Numbered from the stretch's first letter, positions 25,715 through 34,621 are shown. The stretch is 64,000 bases of DNA from Hwangdonia lutea (GCF_032814565.1 NZ_CP136521.1:2576501-2640500); one strand, 5' to 3'. Notes: a model not told the origin generated them from the sequence alone. Program-made: numbers and translations.

Positions 25715-26296
25715 ATGCATAAAATTTTTGTTAACGATAAACCTATAGTTTTAACAACTAAAGTTGAAAAAGAAGACGGCTTTAAAAATTATTTGCTTAA
25801 AACAGTAAATATGGGCAAGGTTATTAGAAAGCTTAACAAAACGAAGCTTAAAGAGGTAAGGCTAATTGGTAAAAATGAAAAAAAACTGCTAAAAAAATTT
25901 CTTAAAAAATTGCCCAATGTAGTTGCTGGCGGCGGAAAAGTGTACAACGATAAGGGCGATATTTTGTTTATTTACAGAAACGATAAATGGGATTTACCCA
26001 AAGGAAAAACCGAGGGAAAAGAATCCATTGAGAGAACAGCCATTAGGGAAGTTACCGAAGAAACGGGTGTAAACGGACTAGAAATTACGAAACCTTTAGA
26101 AACCACATACCATGTTTTTAAGCGCAACGGACGGTATAAAATTAAAATAACCTATTGGTTTGAAATGAAAACCAGTTTTTCTGGAAACCTTTACCCGCAA
26201 GAAAACGAAGGGATTACCAAAGTGGAATGGCTTAACAAAACGCAAACCAAAGAAGCGTTGGAAAATAGCTATGCTAATATTAAGTTATTGGTTTAA
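25715..26296 (+). CDS. Nudix hydrolase with an N-terminal extension
   Basis: 193 residues. The Nudix box GKTEGKESIERTAIREVTEETGV is complete (about residues 98-120, with the REVTEE catalytic core). The first ~65 residues (VNDKPIVLTTKVEKEDGF ... GKNEKKLLKKFLKKLPNVVAGGG) are an extra Lys-rich domain common to Flavobacteriia homologues. Hydrolyses a nucleoside diphosphate linked to X; substrate unknown. Divergent from pyrE. Confidence 0.9.
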   Translation: MHKIFVNDKPIVLTTKVEKEDGFKNYLLKTVNMGKVIRKLNKTKLKEVRLIGKNEKKLLKKFLKKLPNVVAGGGKVYNDKGDILFIYRNDKWDLPKGKTEGKESIERTAIREVTEETGVNGLEITKPLETTYHVFKRNGRYKIKITYWFEMKTSFSGNLYPQENEGITKVEWLNKTQTKEALENSYANIKLLV

Positions 26297-26437
26297 TGTT
26301 TTTTGGAAGGTTCGTTTATCGGTTTTGTGTATGATTTCGTTGCGTGTTTAAGCAATAAAGTTAGCAAATAAATCACAGATAGAAAGTCCGCGAGGACTTT
26401 CGTAAGTAGGCTAGAACTAGCAATGAATTACACGGTG

Positions 26438-27108
26438 TTGTAGTGCGTTTTTTATTTCCAAAATTCCCACCAACTTCCTTTCTCAACCGTTTTATTTTTC
26501 TCTTTGTAAATATCTTTTTCTAAATCAGTTCTGTTGTCAACATATTCTAATTTTCCGAACTCATTCGTTTCTCCGATTAGTTTTATTTTTCCGTTTTCAA
26601 TCCAGTTTAAAACTTTCTCAATTTCTACAATAATATCTGGATAGCATTTGTTTATTAAAGTTTGTTTTTGTGTTTCAGTCAGTTCGTCAAAAGTTTCTAC
26701 TTTGTAATAACTATACGGACATTCTAAAGTCAAACCATAATCGAATGCTAAATTGTCCATAAAATCATAACCTTTACAATACAGAGAATAAAAATTCCGT
26801 ATTGATTTCGAGTAATTTTCAGTTCGGTTTTTTGCGTTTAATAAATCTTTCGTGATTTTCCACTTTTCAACGTCGCTTTGACTTATTTGACTTTCAATAA
26901 GTTTTTTTAATTCAGGATGTGCATTTTTTTGTTTGTAGTTGAAAGAAAGAAGTTCGTAATAGAAACTCGGATTTAAATTTTCTTTTAATTCAGTTGATTC
27001 ATAAACCCACTTTTCAAAATTCGGCAGAAGTTCTTTTTCTAACCAAATTTTAAATAATTCTTCTTGTATGTTTATTGAAATTTCGTTCATTCCTCAAATG
27101 CACTACAA
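26438..27108. mobile_element. cassette-like unit bounded by 13-bp inverted repeats
   Basis: The left end TTGTAGTGCGTTT (26438-26450) and right end AAATGCACTACAA (27096-27108) are inverted repeats matching at 12 of 13 positions. They tightly enclose one leftward ORF (26452-27090). The left flank (about 26375-26437) holds the stem AGAAAGTCC-GCGA-GGACTTTC and AGGCTAGAACTAGCAA, and the right flank is a dispersed repeat. The ORF is visibly more AT-rich than its neighbours. No transposase is present. Confidence 0.5.
26452..27090 (-). CDS. orphan hypothetical protein, 212 aa, in a cassette
   Basis: No family recognised. Hydrophilic, without signal peptide or membrane helix; rich in Asn, Lys, Glu, Trp and Tyr. 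Features: N-terminal helix NIQEELFKIWLEKELLPNFEKW, central FMDNLAFDYGLTLECPYSYYKVE, helix IIVEIEKVLNWIENGKIK, and the C-terminal tail GSWWEFWK. The aromatic tail is distinctive. High AT content, isolated orientation between a Nudix and a peptidase gene, and flanking inverted repeats suggest acquisition by transfer. Confidence 0.72.
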   Translation of the reverse strand: MNEISINIQEELFKIWLEKELLPNFEKWVYESTELKENLNPSFYYELLSFNYKQKNAHPELKKLIESQISQSDVEKWKITKDLLNAKNRTENYSKSIRNFYSLYCKGYDFMDNLAFDYGLTLECPYSYYKVETFDELTETQKQTLINKCYPDIIVEIEKVLNWIENGKIKLIGETNEFGKLEYVDNRTDLEKDIYKEKNKTVEKGSWWEFWK

Positions 27109-27116
27109 TGGCTTTA

Positions 27117-27203
27117 GGATATGAATTGTTGTTTTGAATTATTTATATCCACCGATAAACGAAGTTATCAATTTTTTCTGACAAAATCGAGTCTAATAAA
27201 TTT
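27117..27203. repeat. dispersed repeat, copy 2 (related to 8273-8358)
   Basis: Aligns by eye with the sequence upstream of the MOSC gene: shared GATATG, TTATATCC-CCG-TAAACGAAG and ACAAAATC-AGT-TAAT blocks. It directly adjoins the right end of the cassette unit and runs to the stop codon of the M14 peptidase gene. Confidence 0.6.
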
Positions 27204-28938
27204 AATTTGTTACTCTATAAACCGGATATTGCAAATGTGCTTTTTCGTAGTTTTCGCTTTGTTTGTGCAACCAATCTAATTGGGCGTACCAATTATTTGC
27301 AAAAGCTTTATCGTTTTGTTTTTTAGTTTCAAAAGCCATTATTAGTTGTTCATTATTATTTATTAATTCAAGAGCTTTGTCTTCCCAAACATAAGGTGAA
27401 AACCCTTCTTTTTGTTGCAAAATGGTATCAAAAAAATTCCAATTAAAAAACGAATCTGGGGCTTGTGGTTCTAAGGTTTCAATAATGTATCGGAAAGAAG
27501 GCTGATTGGTTATTATAAAATAATCACCTTTTCTAAACCTCATGTTTTCCGTATGTGAAACTATCGAAACATTGTAATGCGGGTAGTGTCCTTCGTAAGC
27601 CTGGGTTCGGGTTTTGTAATCTTTAATTTTATAGCTTTCAACCCTAAGTGTTGTATCATTTTCAATAACCTCAAATTCAACAGCATTCAATTTTAATAAA
27701 TCGATAACGCGGTGCCAACCTTGTGGGATGATATAAGCTGTTGGTACTTGAATTTCTATAGTCGGTTTAAAATAATTTTGATACGTAACGTTTTTGGTAA
27801 ACGGTCTGGTTCTATCGTATTTTAAACGATTAAAACCCGTGATTTCACTTTTTATGTTTTCAGCTTCAAACCCTTTAAAATTTAAAGTTGATGTTTTTGT
27901 GGTGTCAATTTCCCAATTTATCGGATATGTTTTTTTAGACTGAATATGATTTGCGTTTTTGCGTAATTCAGTAATTTTGTTACCTTGTTCTTCGGTGATT
28001 TCAATCATGCTTTTCATCAATTCGTAAGTGCCTTCAACCCGTTGTTTGTAGGGTTTTAACATGTGCGTTTCAACCATCATACCCAAAGTGTTAAATAGCG
28101 CTGTGTAGCCTGTTGAATAGCGCGGATAATCCATAAATTGAGAAAATCCTTTTTCCGGAACATTGTTGAAAACATTAACATACGGCGTGATATCCCAATC
28201 TTTTGCTTTTAGTTTTTCTTCTAATTTGGGCATCATTTCGGTATGAATAAAATGTCCCAAATCGCCACCAAGTTTGTTGTGCTGTGTAAATAAATGGGTG
28301 AGTGTGTATTGGTAGTCGGCACCGTTGCTTACGTGGTTATCTATAAAAACATCGGGTTTTATTAAATGAAAAATCTTCGCGAAAGTTTCGGCGTTTTTGG
28401 TATCGCACTTTATAAAATCGCGGTTTAAATCGAAGTTTCTGGCATTGCCTCTAAAGCCGTAATCTTTTGGTCCGTTTTGGTTGGTACGCGTTGTTGAGTT
28501 ACGGTTTAAACTCCCACCAACATTGTAAATAGGAATGGTAGCAATTACCGTATTTTTAGGGGCTTTAATCGTGCCGTTTACTAAATCGCGAAACAGCATC
28601 ATGGTAGCGTCAATACCATCGGATTCTCCAGGATGTATGCCGTTATTTATTAAAAGAATGCGTTTGTTTTTTCGCATTTCGGAAAAATCAAATTCAGAAT
28701 CATTATTATAAGTAACTAGATGTAAAGGTTTGCCGGAATCGGTTTCGCCAATATCTTGAATCGAAATCTTAGAATATGCCGAGGCTAAAGCATTATAATA
28801 GGCAATGGTCTGGTTGTAAGTGGCCGTTTCTAAACCTTTTGATGTTTCAAAATGTGTTTTAAAATCAGTTGCTGTTTGTGCATTTGTATTAGTAAAAGAC
28901 ACGATTAGGAACAATATTGCTATAGTTATTCTCATCAT
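27202..28938 (-). CDS. secreted M14-family zinc carboxypeptidase
   Basis: 578 residues with a signal peptide (MMRITIAILFLIVSFTNTNA, followed by Q). The zinc motif HPGE is in NNGIHPGESDGID (about residues 92-104), the third zinc ligand in DNHVSNGADYQYT, and the catalytic Glu in MMVETHMLKPY. The C-terminal ~250 residues form an accessory domain (ending with YPVYRVTN) without a T9SS sorting motif, so the protein is likely periplasmic or exported by another route. Peptide-degrading role; substrate unknown. Confidence 0.9.
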   Translation of the reverse strand: MMRITIAILFLIVSFTNTNAQTATDFKTHFETSKGLETATYNQTIAYYNALASAYSKISIQDIGETDSGKPLHLVTYNNDSEFDFSEMRKNKRILLINNGIHPGESDGIDATMMLFRDLVNGTIKAPKNTVIATIPIYNVGGSLNRNSTTRTNQNGPKDYGFRGNARNFDLNRDFIKCDTKNAETFAKIFHLIKPDVFIDNHVSNGADYQYTLTHLFTQHNKLGGDLGHFIHTEMMPKLEEKLKAKDWDITPYVNVFNNVPEKGFSQFMDYPRYSTGYTALFNTLGMMVETHMLKPYKQRVEGTYELMKSMIEITEEQGNKITELRKNANHIQSKKTYPINWEIDTTKTSTLNFKGFEAENIKSEITGFNRLKYDRTRPFTKNVTYQNYFKPTIEIQVPTAYIIPQGWHRVIDLLKLNAVEFEVIENDTTLRVESYKIKDYKTRTQAYEGHYPHYNVSIVSHTENMRFRKGDYFIITNQPSFRYIIETLEPQAPDSFFNWNFFDTILQQKEGFSPYVWEDKALELINNNEQLIMAFETKKQNDKAFANNWYAQLDWLHKQSENYEKAHLQYPVYRVTN

Positions 28939-28962
28939 TTTTAGTTTTTCGCCTTAAATATG

Positions 28963-29014
28963 ACAATAAAAAATCATTTTATTTAATAATATTTTAAATA
29001 TGATATTTTATTGT
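28963..29014. promoter_or_regulatory. inverted repeat in a divergent intergenic region
   Basis: ACAATAAAAAATCAT (28963-28977) and ATGATATTTTATTGT (29000-29014) are inverted repeats with one mismatch in 15, separated by 22 bp of A/T. They lie between the leftward M14 peptidase and the rightward 124-aa gene, closer to the peptidase start. Confidence 0.4.
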
Positions 29015-29140
29015 GATTTAAATTTTTCAACACAATTATACTTAAAAAAAATAGGTTAACTTTCGGTACTTGTATTTTGTTTTAAAGTTTAACCGTAATA
29101 CACTATTTTTAAAATTATAGGCTCTCATTAAAAAAAGTAT

Positions 29141-29515
29141 ATGAAAATTTGTAACCTATCTTTTGGTAAAATAGTCATTCTAAGTGAAAATCTTGCCGAA
29201 GTTATCGTTGACGAAGGTATTGTTTTAGATGAAATTATGGTGGATGAGTATCATGATTTTTTATTGAATAGTTTAGAAGCTCCATTTGGCATATTGATTA
29301 ATAAAAAGAACTCCTACAGCTATACTTTTGGTGCTCAAAAAAAGATTCTACAATTAGATGAAATTAAATTCAGGGCCGTAGTAACTAAAACAAGTGCTGC
29401 GCTTATGGCCACTAAAACTTTAATTGCCACAAGTGGTATTACGCAGCGCAATATTAAGTTTTTTATGGATAGAGAGACGGCTTTAATCTGGTTAAAGAAA
29501 GAACTGTCGCTTTAG
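29141..29515 (+). CDS. STAS/SpoIIAA-like small protein of unknown function
   Basis: 124 residues, cytosolic. Alternating strands and helices (GKIVILSENLAEVIVDEGIVLD, FGILINKKNSYSYTFGAQKKI, FRAVVTKTSAALMATKTLIA) ending in FFMDRETALIWLKKELSL resemble the STAS/SEC14 or DUF7793-type proteins common in Bacteroidota. This is recognition by pattern only. It precedes a SulP transporter, which has its own promoter. Confidence 0.75.
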   Translation: MKICNLSFGKIVILSENLAEVIVDEGIVLDEIMVDEYHDFLLNSLEAPFGILINKKNSYSYTFGAQKKILQLDEIKFRAVVTKTSAALMATKTLIATSGITQRNIKFFMDRETALIWLKKELSL

Positions 29516-29565
29516 TTTTCTCAAACGTTTTAGCTTCTTCAAAAAGAAAATATAGCACTTCTAAC

Positions 29566-29595
29566 TTGCATGCCAGCATATTAAACGTAAATTTG
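29566..29595 (+). promoter_or_regulatory. promoter of the SulP transporter
   Basis: TTG (29566-29568), 19-bp spacer, TAAATTTG (29588-29595): full consensus, 19 bp before the ATG. Confidence 0.7.
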
Positions 29596-29614
29596 CAACC
29601 TTAAAAAAACATCC

Positions 29615-31228
29615 ATGACAGAGTTTATTAGAAAGCGTACCGCAAATGCTAAAAATGATATTTTAAGTGGTATTACCGTGGCATTGGCATTAGTGCCCGA
29701 AGCCGTTGCCTTTGCGTTTGTTGCTGGCGTAGACCCATTAGTGGGCTTGTATGCTGCTTTTATGGTTGGCTTGATAACTTCTGTATTTGGAGGCAGACCA
29801 GGGATGATAAGTGGGGCAACCGGTGCCTTGGCAGTGGTAATGGTAAGTCTAGTTGCCGAAGGAAACGCCATGGGAGCTGAAGGCGAAGAATTGGGTTTGT
29901 ATTATTTGTTTGCGACCGTAATTTTAATGGGTGTTATACAAATGTTAGCAGGTGTTTTTAAACTTGGGAAGTTTGTTAGATTGATTCCGCACCCTGTAAT
30001 GATGGGCTTTGTAAACGGATTGGCTATCGTGATTTTCCTATCGCAATTAGGCATGTTTAAAGATGCAAACGGTGATTGGTTTACGGGAAATAGCATGTGG
30101 ATTATGATAGGTCTTGTAGCCTTAACCATGGGGATTATGTTTGGTTTGCCCAAACTAACCAAAAAACTGCCCGAAGCGTTAATTGCTATTTTGGTGGTTT
30201 CAGCTATTGTGATTTTTGGAAATTTAGATGTAGCCACGGTTGGTAGTTTTATTCGTGATGGTGGGGGTGAAGGCTTAAAAGGCGGATTGCCACAATTTCA
30301 AACCGATATATTTAACAAGGTACCATTCAATTTAGAAACCATAAAATTTATTTTTCCATACGCCTTGATTCTTGCCGCTATTGGGTTAATTGAATCGTTA
30401 ATGACTTTAAATTTAGTCGACGAATTAACCGAAACCAGGGGTAATACCAATAAAGAATGTTTGGCACAAGGTGGTGCCAATATTGTTACTGGGTTTTTTG
30501 GTGGTATGGGCGGTTGCGCCATGATTGGGCAATCGTTAATTAACATTAAAGGCGGTGGTCGTGGCAGATTGTCGGGTATTGTTGCCGCATTAATGCTATT
30601 GGTTTTTATTCTTTTCGCATCAGGCTTAATAGAACAAGTGCCCATTGCAGCTTTAGTTGGCGTTATGTTTATGGTGGTTATTGGTACGTTTGCTTGGAGT
30701 AGTTTCAGAATTTTAAATAAAATACCGCTAAGCGATGTTATTGTTTTGGTTGCTGTTTCGTCCTTAACGGTTATTTTCGATTTGGCCATTGCCGTAATTG
30801 CCGGTGTAATTATCAGTGCCTTGGTGTTTTCGTGGGAAAACGCAAAACGCATTCGTGCACGTAAACGCATGAAAGACGATGGCACTAAAGTTTACGAAAT
30901 TTGGGGGCCATTGTTTTTTGGTTCCATTATCGCCTTCAACGAAAAGTTTGATGTTAAAAACGATCCTGACCATGTGGAGGTCGATTTTGTAGAATCTCGT
31001 ATTAGCGACCATTCCGCTATCGAAGCCATTTTTAATTTGGTGAATAAATACGAAGCCGCCGGAAAAACGATTAAACTAAAGCATTTAAGCCAAGACTCTA
31101 AAACATTACTGTACAGGTCAAGCCCTAAATTTAGAGAAGTAATTGTTGAAGCTATCGACGACCCACGCTATCATTTAGCCGAAAATCCCGAGGCCTTCAC
31201 CAAAGGCCTTTCGGAATATAAATTATAA
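29615..31228 (+). CDS. SulP-family inorganic anion transporter
   Basis: 537 residues with 10-12 membrane helices up to about residue 405 and a cytosolic STAS domain after that (IWGPLFFGSIIAFNEKFD, VEVDFVESRISDHSAIEAIFNL). Family signatures: VALALVPEAVAFAFVAGVDPLVGLYAA near the start, and GMGGCAMIGQSLINIKGGGRGRLSG in the middle. SulP proteins take up sulfate, bicarbonate or dicarboxylates; there is no carbonic anhydrase or sulfate assimilation gene beside it to choose among these. Confidence 0.93.
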   Translation: MTEFIRKRTANAKNDILSGITVALALVPEAVAFAFVAGVDPLVGLYAAFMVGLITSVFGGRPGMISGATGALAVVMVSLVAEGNAMGAEGEELGLYYLFATVILMGVIQMLAGVFKLGKFVRLIPHPVMMGFVNGLAIVIFLSQLGMFKDANGDWFTGNSMWIMIGLVALTMGIMFGLPKLTKKLPEALIAILVVSAIVIFGNLDVATVGSFIRDGGGEGLKGGLPQFQTDIFNKVPFNLETIKFIFPYALILAAIGLIESLMTLNLVDELTETRGNTNKECLAQGGANIVTGFFGGMGGCAMIGQSLINIKGGGRGRLSGIVAALMLLVFILFASGLIEQVPIAALVGVMFMVVIGTFAWSSFRILNKIPLSDVIVLVAVSSLTVIFDLAIAVIAGVIISALVFSWENAKRIRARKRMKDDGTKVYEIWGPLFFGSIIAFNEKFDVKNDPDHVEVDFVESRISDHSAIEAIFNLVNKYEAAGKTIKLKHLSQDSKTLLYRSSPKFREVIVEAIDDPRYHLAENPEAFTKGLSEYKL

Positions 31229-31251
31229 CTTTAAAGTTCACATAAATGCAT

Positions 31252-33102
31252 TTATCGTTTCAAAAACTTAATTTTATGAACTTTTAAATCAGATTCTAGT
31301 TTTAAAAAATAAATGCCAGATTTTAAGTTTGAAATTTCAATTTGTTTTTTCGGTGTTGCAATTGTTTTAATGAGTCTTCCTTCTAAAGTGTAGATTGATA
31401 TGTTTTTAATTTTAGTTTTTGAAGCTATGTTGATGACATCGTCTGCAGGATTTGGATAAACTTTAAAATTATCCGCAACATACGCGTTTACAGACAATCT
31501 ATTATTTACTTCTTGCATGGCTGCTAAAGCATTAACTTTTCCTCCGCCCCAGGTTGTGTTTGGAGTTATACCGGTATTGCCATCGGTAGTGGCTGTTGAT
31601 GCTAAAATATCTTTGATATCATTATTGCTTAAAGTTGGGTCTAACTCCAGCATTAGTGCTATTATACCGCAAGCAACGGGTGCTGCGGCACTTACGGCTG
31701 TTTGAATACCATAAAGGTTGTTTCCGCCTTGAACCATATTAAAGGGAAAATTTGAATAATAAGTATTGGGGCTATAAGGTGCAAATACAACCTCTCCGGG
31801 AGTTGCGAAATCGACACCTTGACGGCCATCGTGAGTTGGTCCTTCACTACTGCCAGTCCAAATTTCACCTGGGTTACCCTGTCCGGTTCTGTTTCGTGCA
31901 ATTCCATTAACGTCCGTGTAAGAAATATTGCTTACATAATTCGTGGGTGTGATAACTTGAGTTGCTGTGGCATAATCATTAATACTGCCGCCATTGGTTA
32001 TATGGCTTAAAAATTTATTATTATTATAATTGGTTGAAGGGTTTAAAGTCGCATGAAAAGTACCGGAATCTGTAATTGAAGCGCCATTAAGAATTATTTT
32101 ATAAGTTCCGGTTGCACCGAATAAATCAATCATCAATTCTCTTTTATGGCTTGAAGCCTGCGCAAATTCTACATTCGCCCCTCGATGATACATATTAAAG
32201 CTAGCATTGTACCAATCTATTTGAGCATTGGCGCCACTCGGAGCAGCAAACGGCCCCACTTGTGTTGTGTTTGGTAATTCAATAGTAACCGTAAACCTAT
32301 CGTCTTCACTGTACCATAAATCGAAACGTAGATTTCCTGTTTCAGCCTTATTAATAAGAATTTCTTGGGTTTCATCTTGCGCTATTGTTCCCGTGGCGTG
32401 ATTATCATTTCCACCATCATCACCTACACCACAAACTAAAATATTACCTTTATTAATAAAGTTATCCATGGCTTGAGAAACAGCACTTGTGCCATCTGTG
32501 GGACCGCCAATGGAGCCAAAATTCATTAAAGTGACACTTGGTAAGCCCAATTCCGCAACTTTATCTTCCACAAATTGCAAGGCAACAGGAATATAAGATG
32601 GGTTAAAAAAAGCAGATTGCCCGGGTTCGCTGCCAAAAGCAGGAAACGCATCGTGAATAAGCTTTACAACAATAAGTTTTGTATCAACTGCAACACCATG
32701 AAACGCTTTACTCGCAGTACCTTCGCCATTGCCCGAAACAATTCCGGCGCAGGCGGTGCCATGGCCGTACCTGTCTGTGGTTAATGGTGTTCCGCCGGCT
32801 AAGAGCGACGCATTTATATCAGCTTCTGTATGGATGGTGCCAATACCATAGGTATTATCTGGATGGCTAGCCCCCGAAGCATCAACCATGTCGTAGATAT
32901 ACTTAATTTTTGTGGTGCCATCTGGATTAATAAATGCGGGGTGGGTGTAATCTATACCACGCTCGATTATGGCAAATATTACACCATCGCCGGTCAGGTT
33001 AAATTGAGAATACACATCGTCAATTTTAGATTCAGTAAATGCTGGGTTTCCTTGGGAAAAAATTACAATGGGAAAAAGCAAAACGAGTAATAAAGTCTTC
33101 AT
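31252..33102 (-). CDS. secreted S8 subtilase-like protein with T9SS sorting domain; altered catalytic positions
   Basis: 616 residues. Signal peptide 1-17 (MKTLLLVLLFPIVIFSQ). Subtilase fold: FAIIERGIDYTHPAF where DTG is expected, so the catalytic Asp position holds Glu47 (codon GAG); YGHGTACAG with His114; LVCGVGDDGG where AAGN is expected, so the oxyanion Asn is Asp228; TAVSAAAPVACG with Ser471. The C-terminal ~75 residues are a type A T9SS sorting domain (FKVYPNPADD ... GIYFLKL ... KIKFLKR). So it should be exported through the outer membrane and anchored or released. It may be an inactive or altered protease. Confidence 0.92.
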   Translation of the reverse strand: MKTLLLVLLFPIVIFSQGNPAFTESKIDDVYSQFNLTGDGVIFAIIERGIDYTHPAFINPDGTTKIKYIYDMVDASGASHPDNTYGIGTIHTEADINASLLAGGTPLTTDRYGHGTACAGIVSGNGEGTASKAFHGVAVDTKLIVVKLIHDAFPAFGSEPGQSAFFNPSYIPVALQFVEDKVAELGLPSVTLMNFGSIGGPTDGTSAVSQAMDNFINKGNILVCGVGDDGGNDNHATGTIAQDETQEILINKAETGNLRFDLWYSEDDRFTVTIELPNTTQVGPFAAPSGANAQIDWYNASFNMYHRGANVEFAQASSHKRELMIDLFGATGTYKIILNGASITDSGTFHATLNPSTNYNNNKFLSHITNGGSINDYATATQVITPTNYVSNISYTDVNGIARNRTGQGNPGEIWTGSSEGPTHDGRQGVDFATPGEVVFAPYSPNTYYSNFPFNMVQGGNNLYGIQTAVSAAAPVACGIIALMLELDPTLSNNDIKDILASTATTDGNTGITPNTTWGGGKVNALAAMQEVNNRLSVNAYVADNFKVYPNPADDVINIASKTKIKNISIYTLEGRLIKTIATPKKQIEISNLKSGIYFLKLESDLKVHKIKFLKR

Positions 33103-33160
33103 AGGTTGATGTTTTAAGTTTACAATACATCGTATTGCTACTAAAATGTCATCAAATAAA

Positions 33161-33607
33161 TTACCTAATGGGTCTTTTAAGCTGTTCTTTTACACGGTCG
33201 AACGATTTTTTGCTAGCGCGTTCCCATCGGTAAATTTTGTGCTTTTTACCTTTGTTGGCTTCACGTTTAGCTTCTTTATCACGAACTTCTTTAACCCAAT
33301 TAAAACGCTTTCTGGTAATGGAAATAACAAGCTCGTCATTACACCCCAAAGCTTCCAAAGCATTTAAAGCAGCAATCGAAACATTTTGTACTTTATCGTT
33401 TATAGCATGTAATAAAACAGGAACGGAAGAGCATTTTCCGGCATGCTCCAAAGCTTCTGCGGCTAACCTTCGGGTGTTGTAATTACCATGTTTTAAAGCG
33501 TATTCCAACTTCTCAACGTCAAGGGAATGCATCCAAAAAAGAATAGCTTTTTCAGAGGGTTGAACCAGATTGAGTTTAAAAAGCAAATATGTAATTTGGT
33601 GTAACAT
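33161..33607 (-). CDS. HEAT-repeat protein, 148 aa
   Basis: About three HEAT-like helix pairs: DVEKLEYALKHGNYNTRRLAAEALEHAG, SSVPVLLHAINDKVQNVSIAALNALEAL, and a less regular third. The basic C-terminal tail (KEVRDKEAKREANKGKKHKIYRWERA) could bind nucleic acid. No signal peptide. Likely a protein-interaction scaffold; partner unknown. Confidence 0.82.
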   Translation of the reverse strand: MLHQITYLLFKLNLVQPSEKAILFWMHSLDVEKLEYALKHGNYNTRRLAAEALEHAGKCSSVPVLLHAINDKVQNVSIAALNALEALGCNDELVISITRKRFNWVKEVRDKEAKREANKGKKHKIYRWERASKKSFDRVKEQLKRPIR

Positions 33608-33674
33608 AGTAATATATCAGTCAATAAAAACTAATAAACGTTACATAGAATTGATTGCAATAAGAAATTTGAGC

Positions 33675-34082
33675 TTACTTATAAAATGTATTGTCAACTA
33701 CAAGCGTAGTGAGTTCAACAGTATGATTATCGGGGTCTTTCAGGTAAATAGAATGAAAGTAATGATGGTCTTGAAATTGAAAAGGTTCATTAATACTATG
33801 AAGATATTCTTGCGCTTTTTTAAAATCGATATTTGAAACATTAAAGGCAAAGTGATCAATTTTAATGTTTTTTGATAATTGATTAAGATTTTCATCATCA
33901 ACATTTGCTGGAAATATAGCGACTCCAGTTTTTCCTGAAAGCATAAAAACAGGGAATTCGCCCCATTTTTCAAGTTGATATTTTTTTAACCCCATAACAT
34001 TTGAATACCAATCAATGGATGTATTCATGTTTTTAACACGAATAGCAACATGGTCTAAAAAATTAATGTTAAATGCGGCCAT
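33675..34082 (-). CDS. VOC-family (glyoxalase-like) protein
   Basis: 135 residues with paired beta-alpha-beta-beta-beta modules: FLDHVAIRVKNMNTSIDWYSNVMGL (metal-ligand His in DHVAIRV) and IDHFAFNVSNIDFKKAQEYLHS, ending with YLKDPDNHTVELTTL carrying the terminal Glu ligand. Could be a lyase, dioxygenase or antibiotic-binding protein; substrate not predictable. Its ATG shares one base with the coaD stop (TAATG), so it is translated with coaD. Confidence 0.88.
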   Translation of the reverse strand: MAAFNINFLDHVAIRVKNMNTSIDWYSNVMGLKKYQLEKWGEFPVFMLSGKTGVAIFPANVDDENLNQLSKNIKIDHFAFNVSNIDFKKAQEYLHSINEPFQFQDHHYFHSIYLKDPDNHTVELTTLVVDNTFYK

Positions 34083-34537
34083 TATTTTACCCGAACACTA
34101 ATGGGGACCAACTTTGTATAATCGCCCTGGTTTCTAATTACATCGCGTACAATGGAAGAGGCGATATACGATGTTTTGGCCGAGGTTAATAAAAACACCG
34201 TTTCAATAGGTGCTAAATCTCTATTGGTATGGGCAATGGCTTTTTCAAACTCAAAATCTGCTGGGTTTCGCAGGCCTCGGAGAATAAATTCTGCGTTAAT
34301 TTTTTTGCAAAAATCTACGGTTAAACCTTCGTAAGTCATCACCTTAATTTTAGGTTCGCCAGCAAAAGTATCTTCAATAAATTTTTTGCGTTCGTCCAGC
34401 GAGAACATATAGTTTTTATCGGCATTTACACCGATGGCCACAACTATTTCATCAAAGAGGGTAACGCCTCTTTTAATAATATCGTAGTGTCCTAAGGTAA
34501 TCGGATCAAAAGATCCTGGAAATATAGCGCGTTTCAT
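34082..34537 (-). CDS. coaD: phosphopantetheine adenylyltransferase
   Basis: 151 residues from the ATG at 34537 (a longer start five codons upstream lacks family support). Transfers AMP to 4'-phosphopantetheine in coenzyme A synthesis. Motifs: AIFPGSFDPITLGHYDII with the TxGH nucleotidyltransferase signature, ILRGLRNPADFEFE, and SYIASSIVRDV near the C-terminus. Cytosolic. Lies downstream of ddl, separated by a REP-like repeat. Confidence 0.95.
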   Translation of the reverse strand: MKRAIFPGSFDPITLGHYDIIKRGVTLFDEIVVAIGVNADKNYMFSLDERKKFIEDTFAGEPKIKVMTYEGLTVDFCKKINAEFILRGLRNPADFEFEKAIAHTNRDLAPIETVFLLTSAKTSYIASSIVRDVIRNQGDYTKLVPISVRVK

Positions 34538-34621
34538 TCTTGTTTCTTTCATTCCTGCCTTTCGACTATCACTAAAGATAGACTTCTGGAGGTATCTATA
34601 TTAAATTTACTAGTTTCATGT

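Noticed and set aside
30298-30885. 195-codon ORF antisense to the SulP gene
   Set aside because: Shadow of a well-supported transporter; composition (Ile, Thr, Pro, Ala runs) is the usual antisense pattern of membrane genes.
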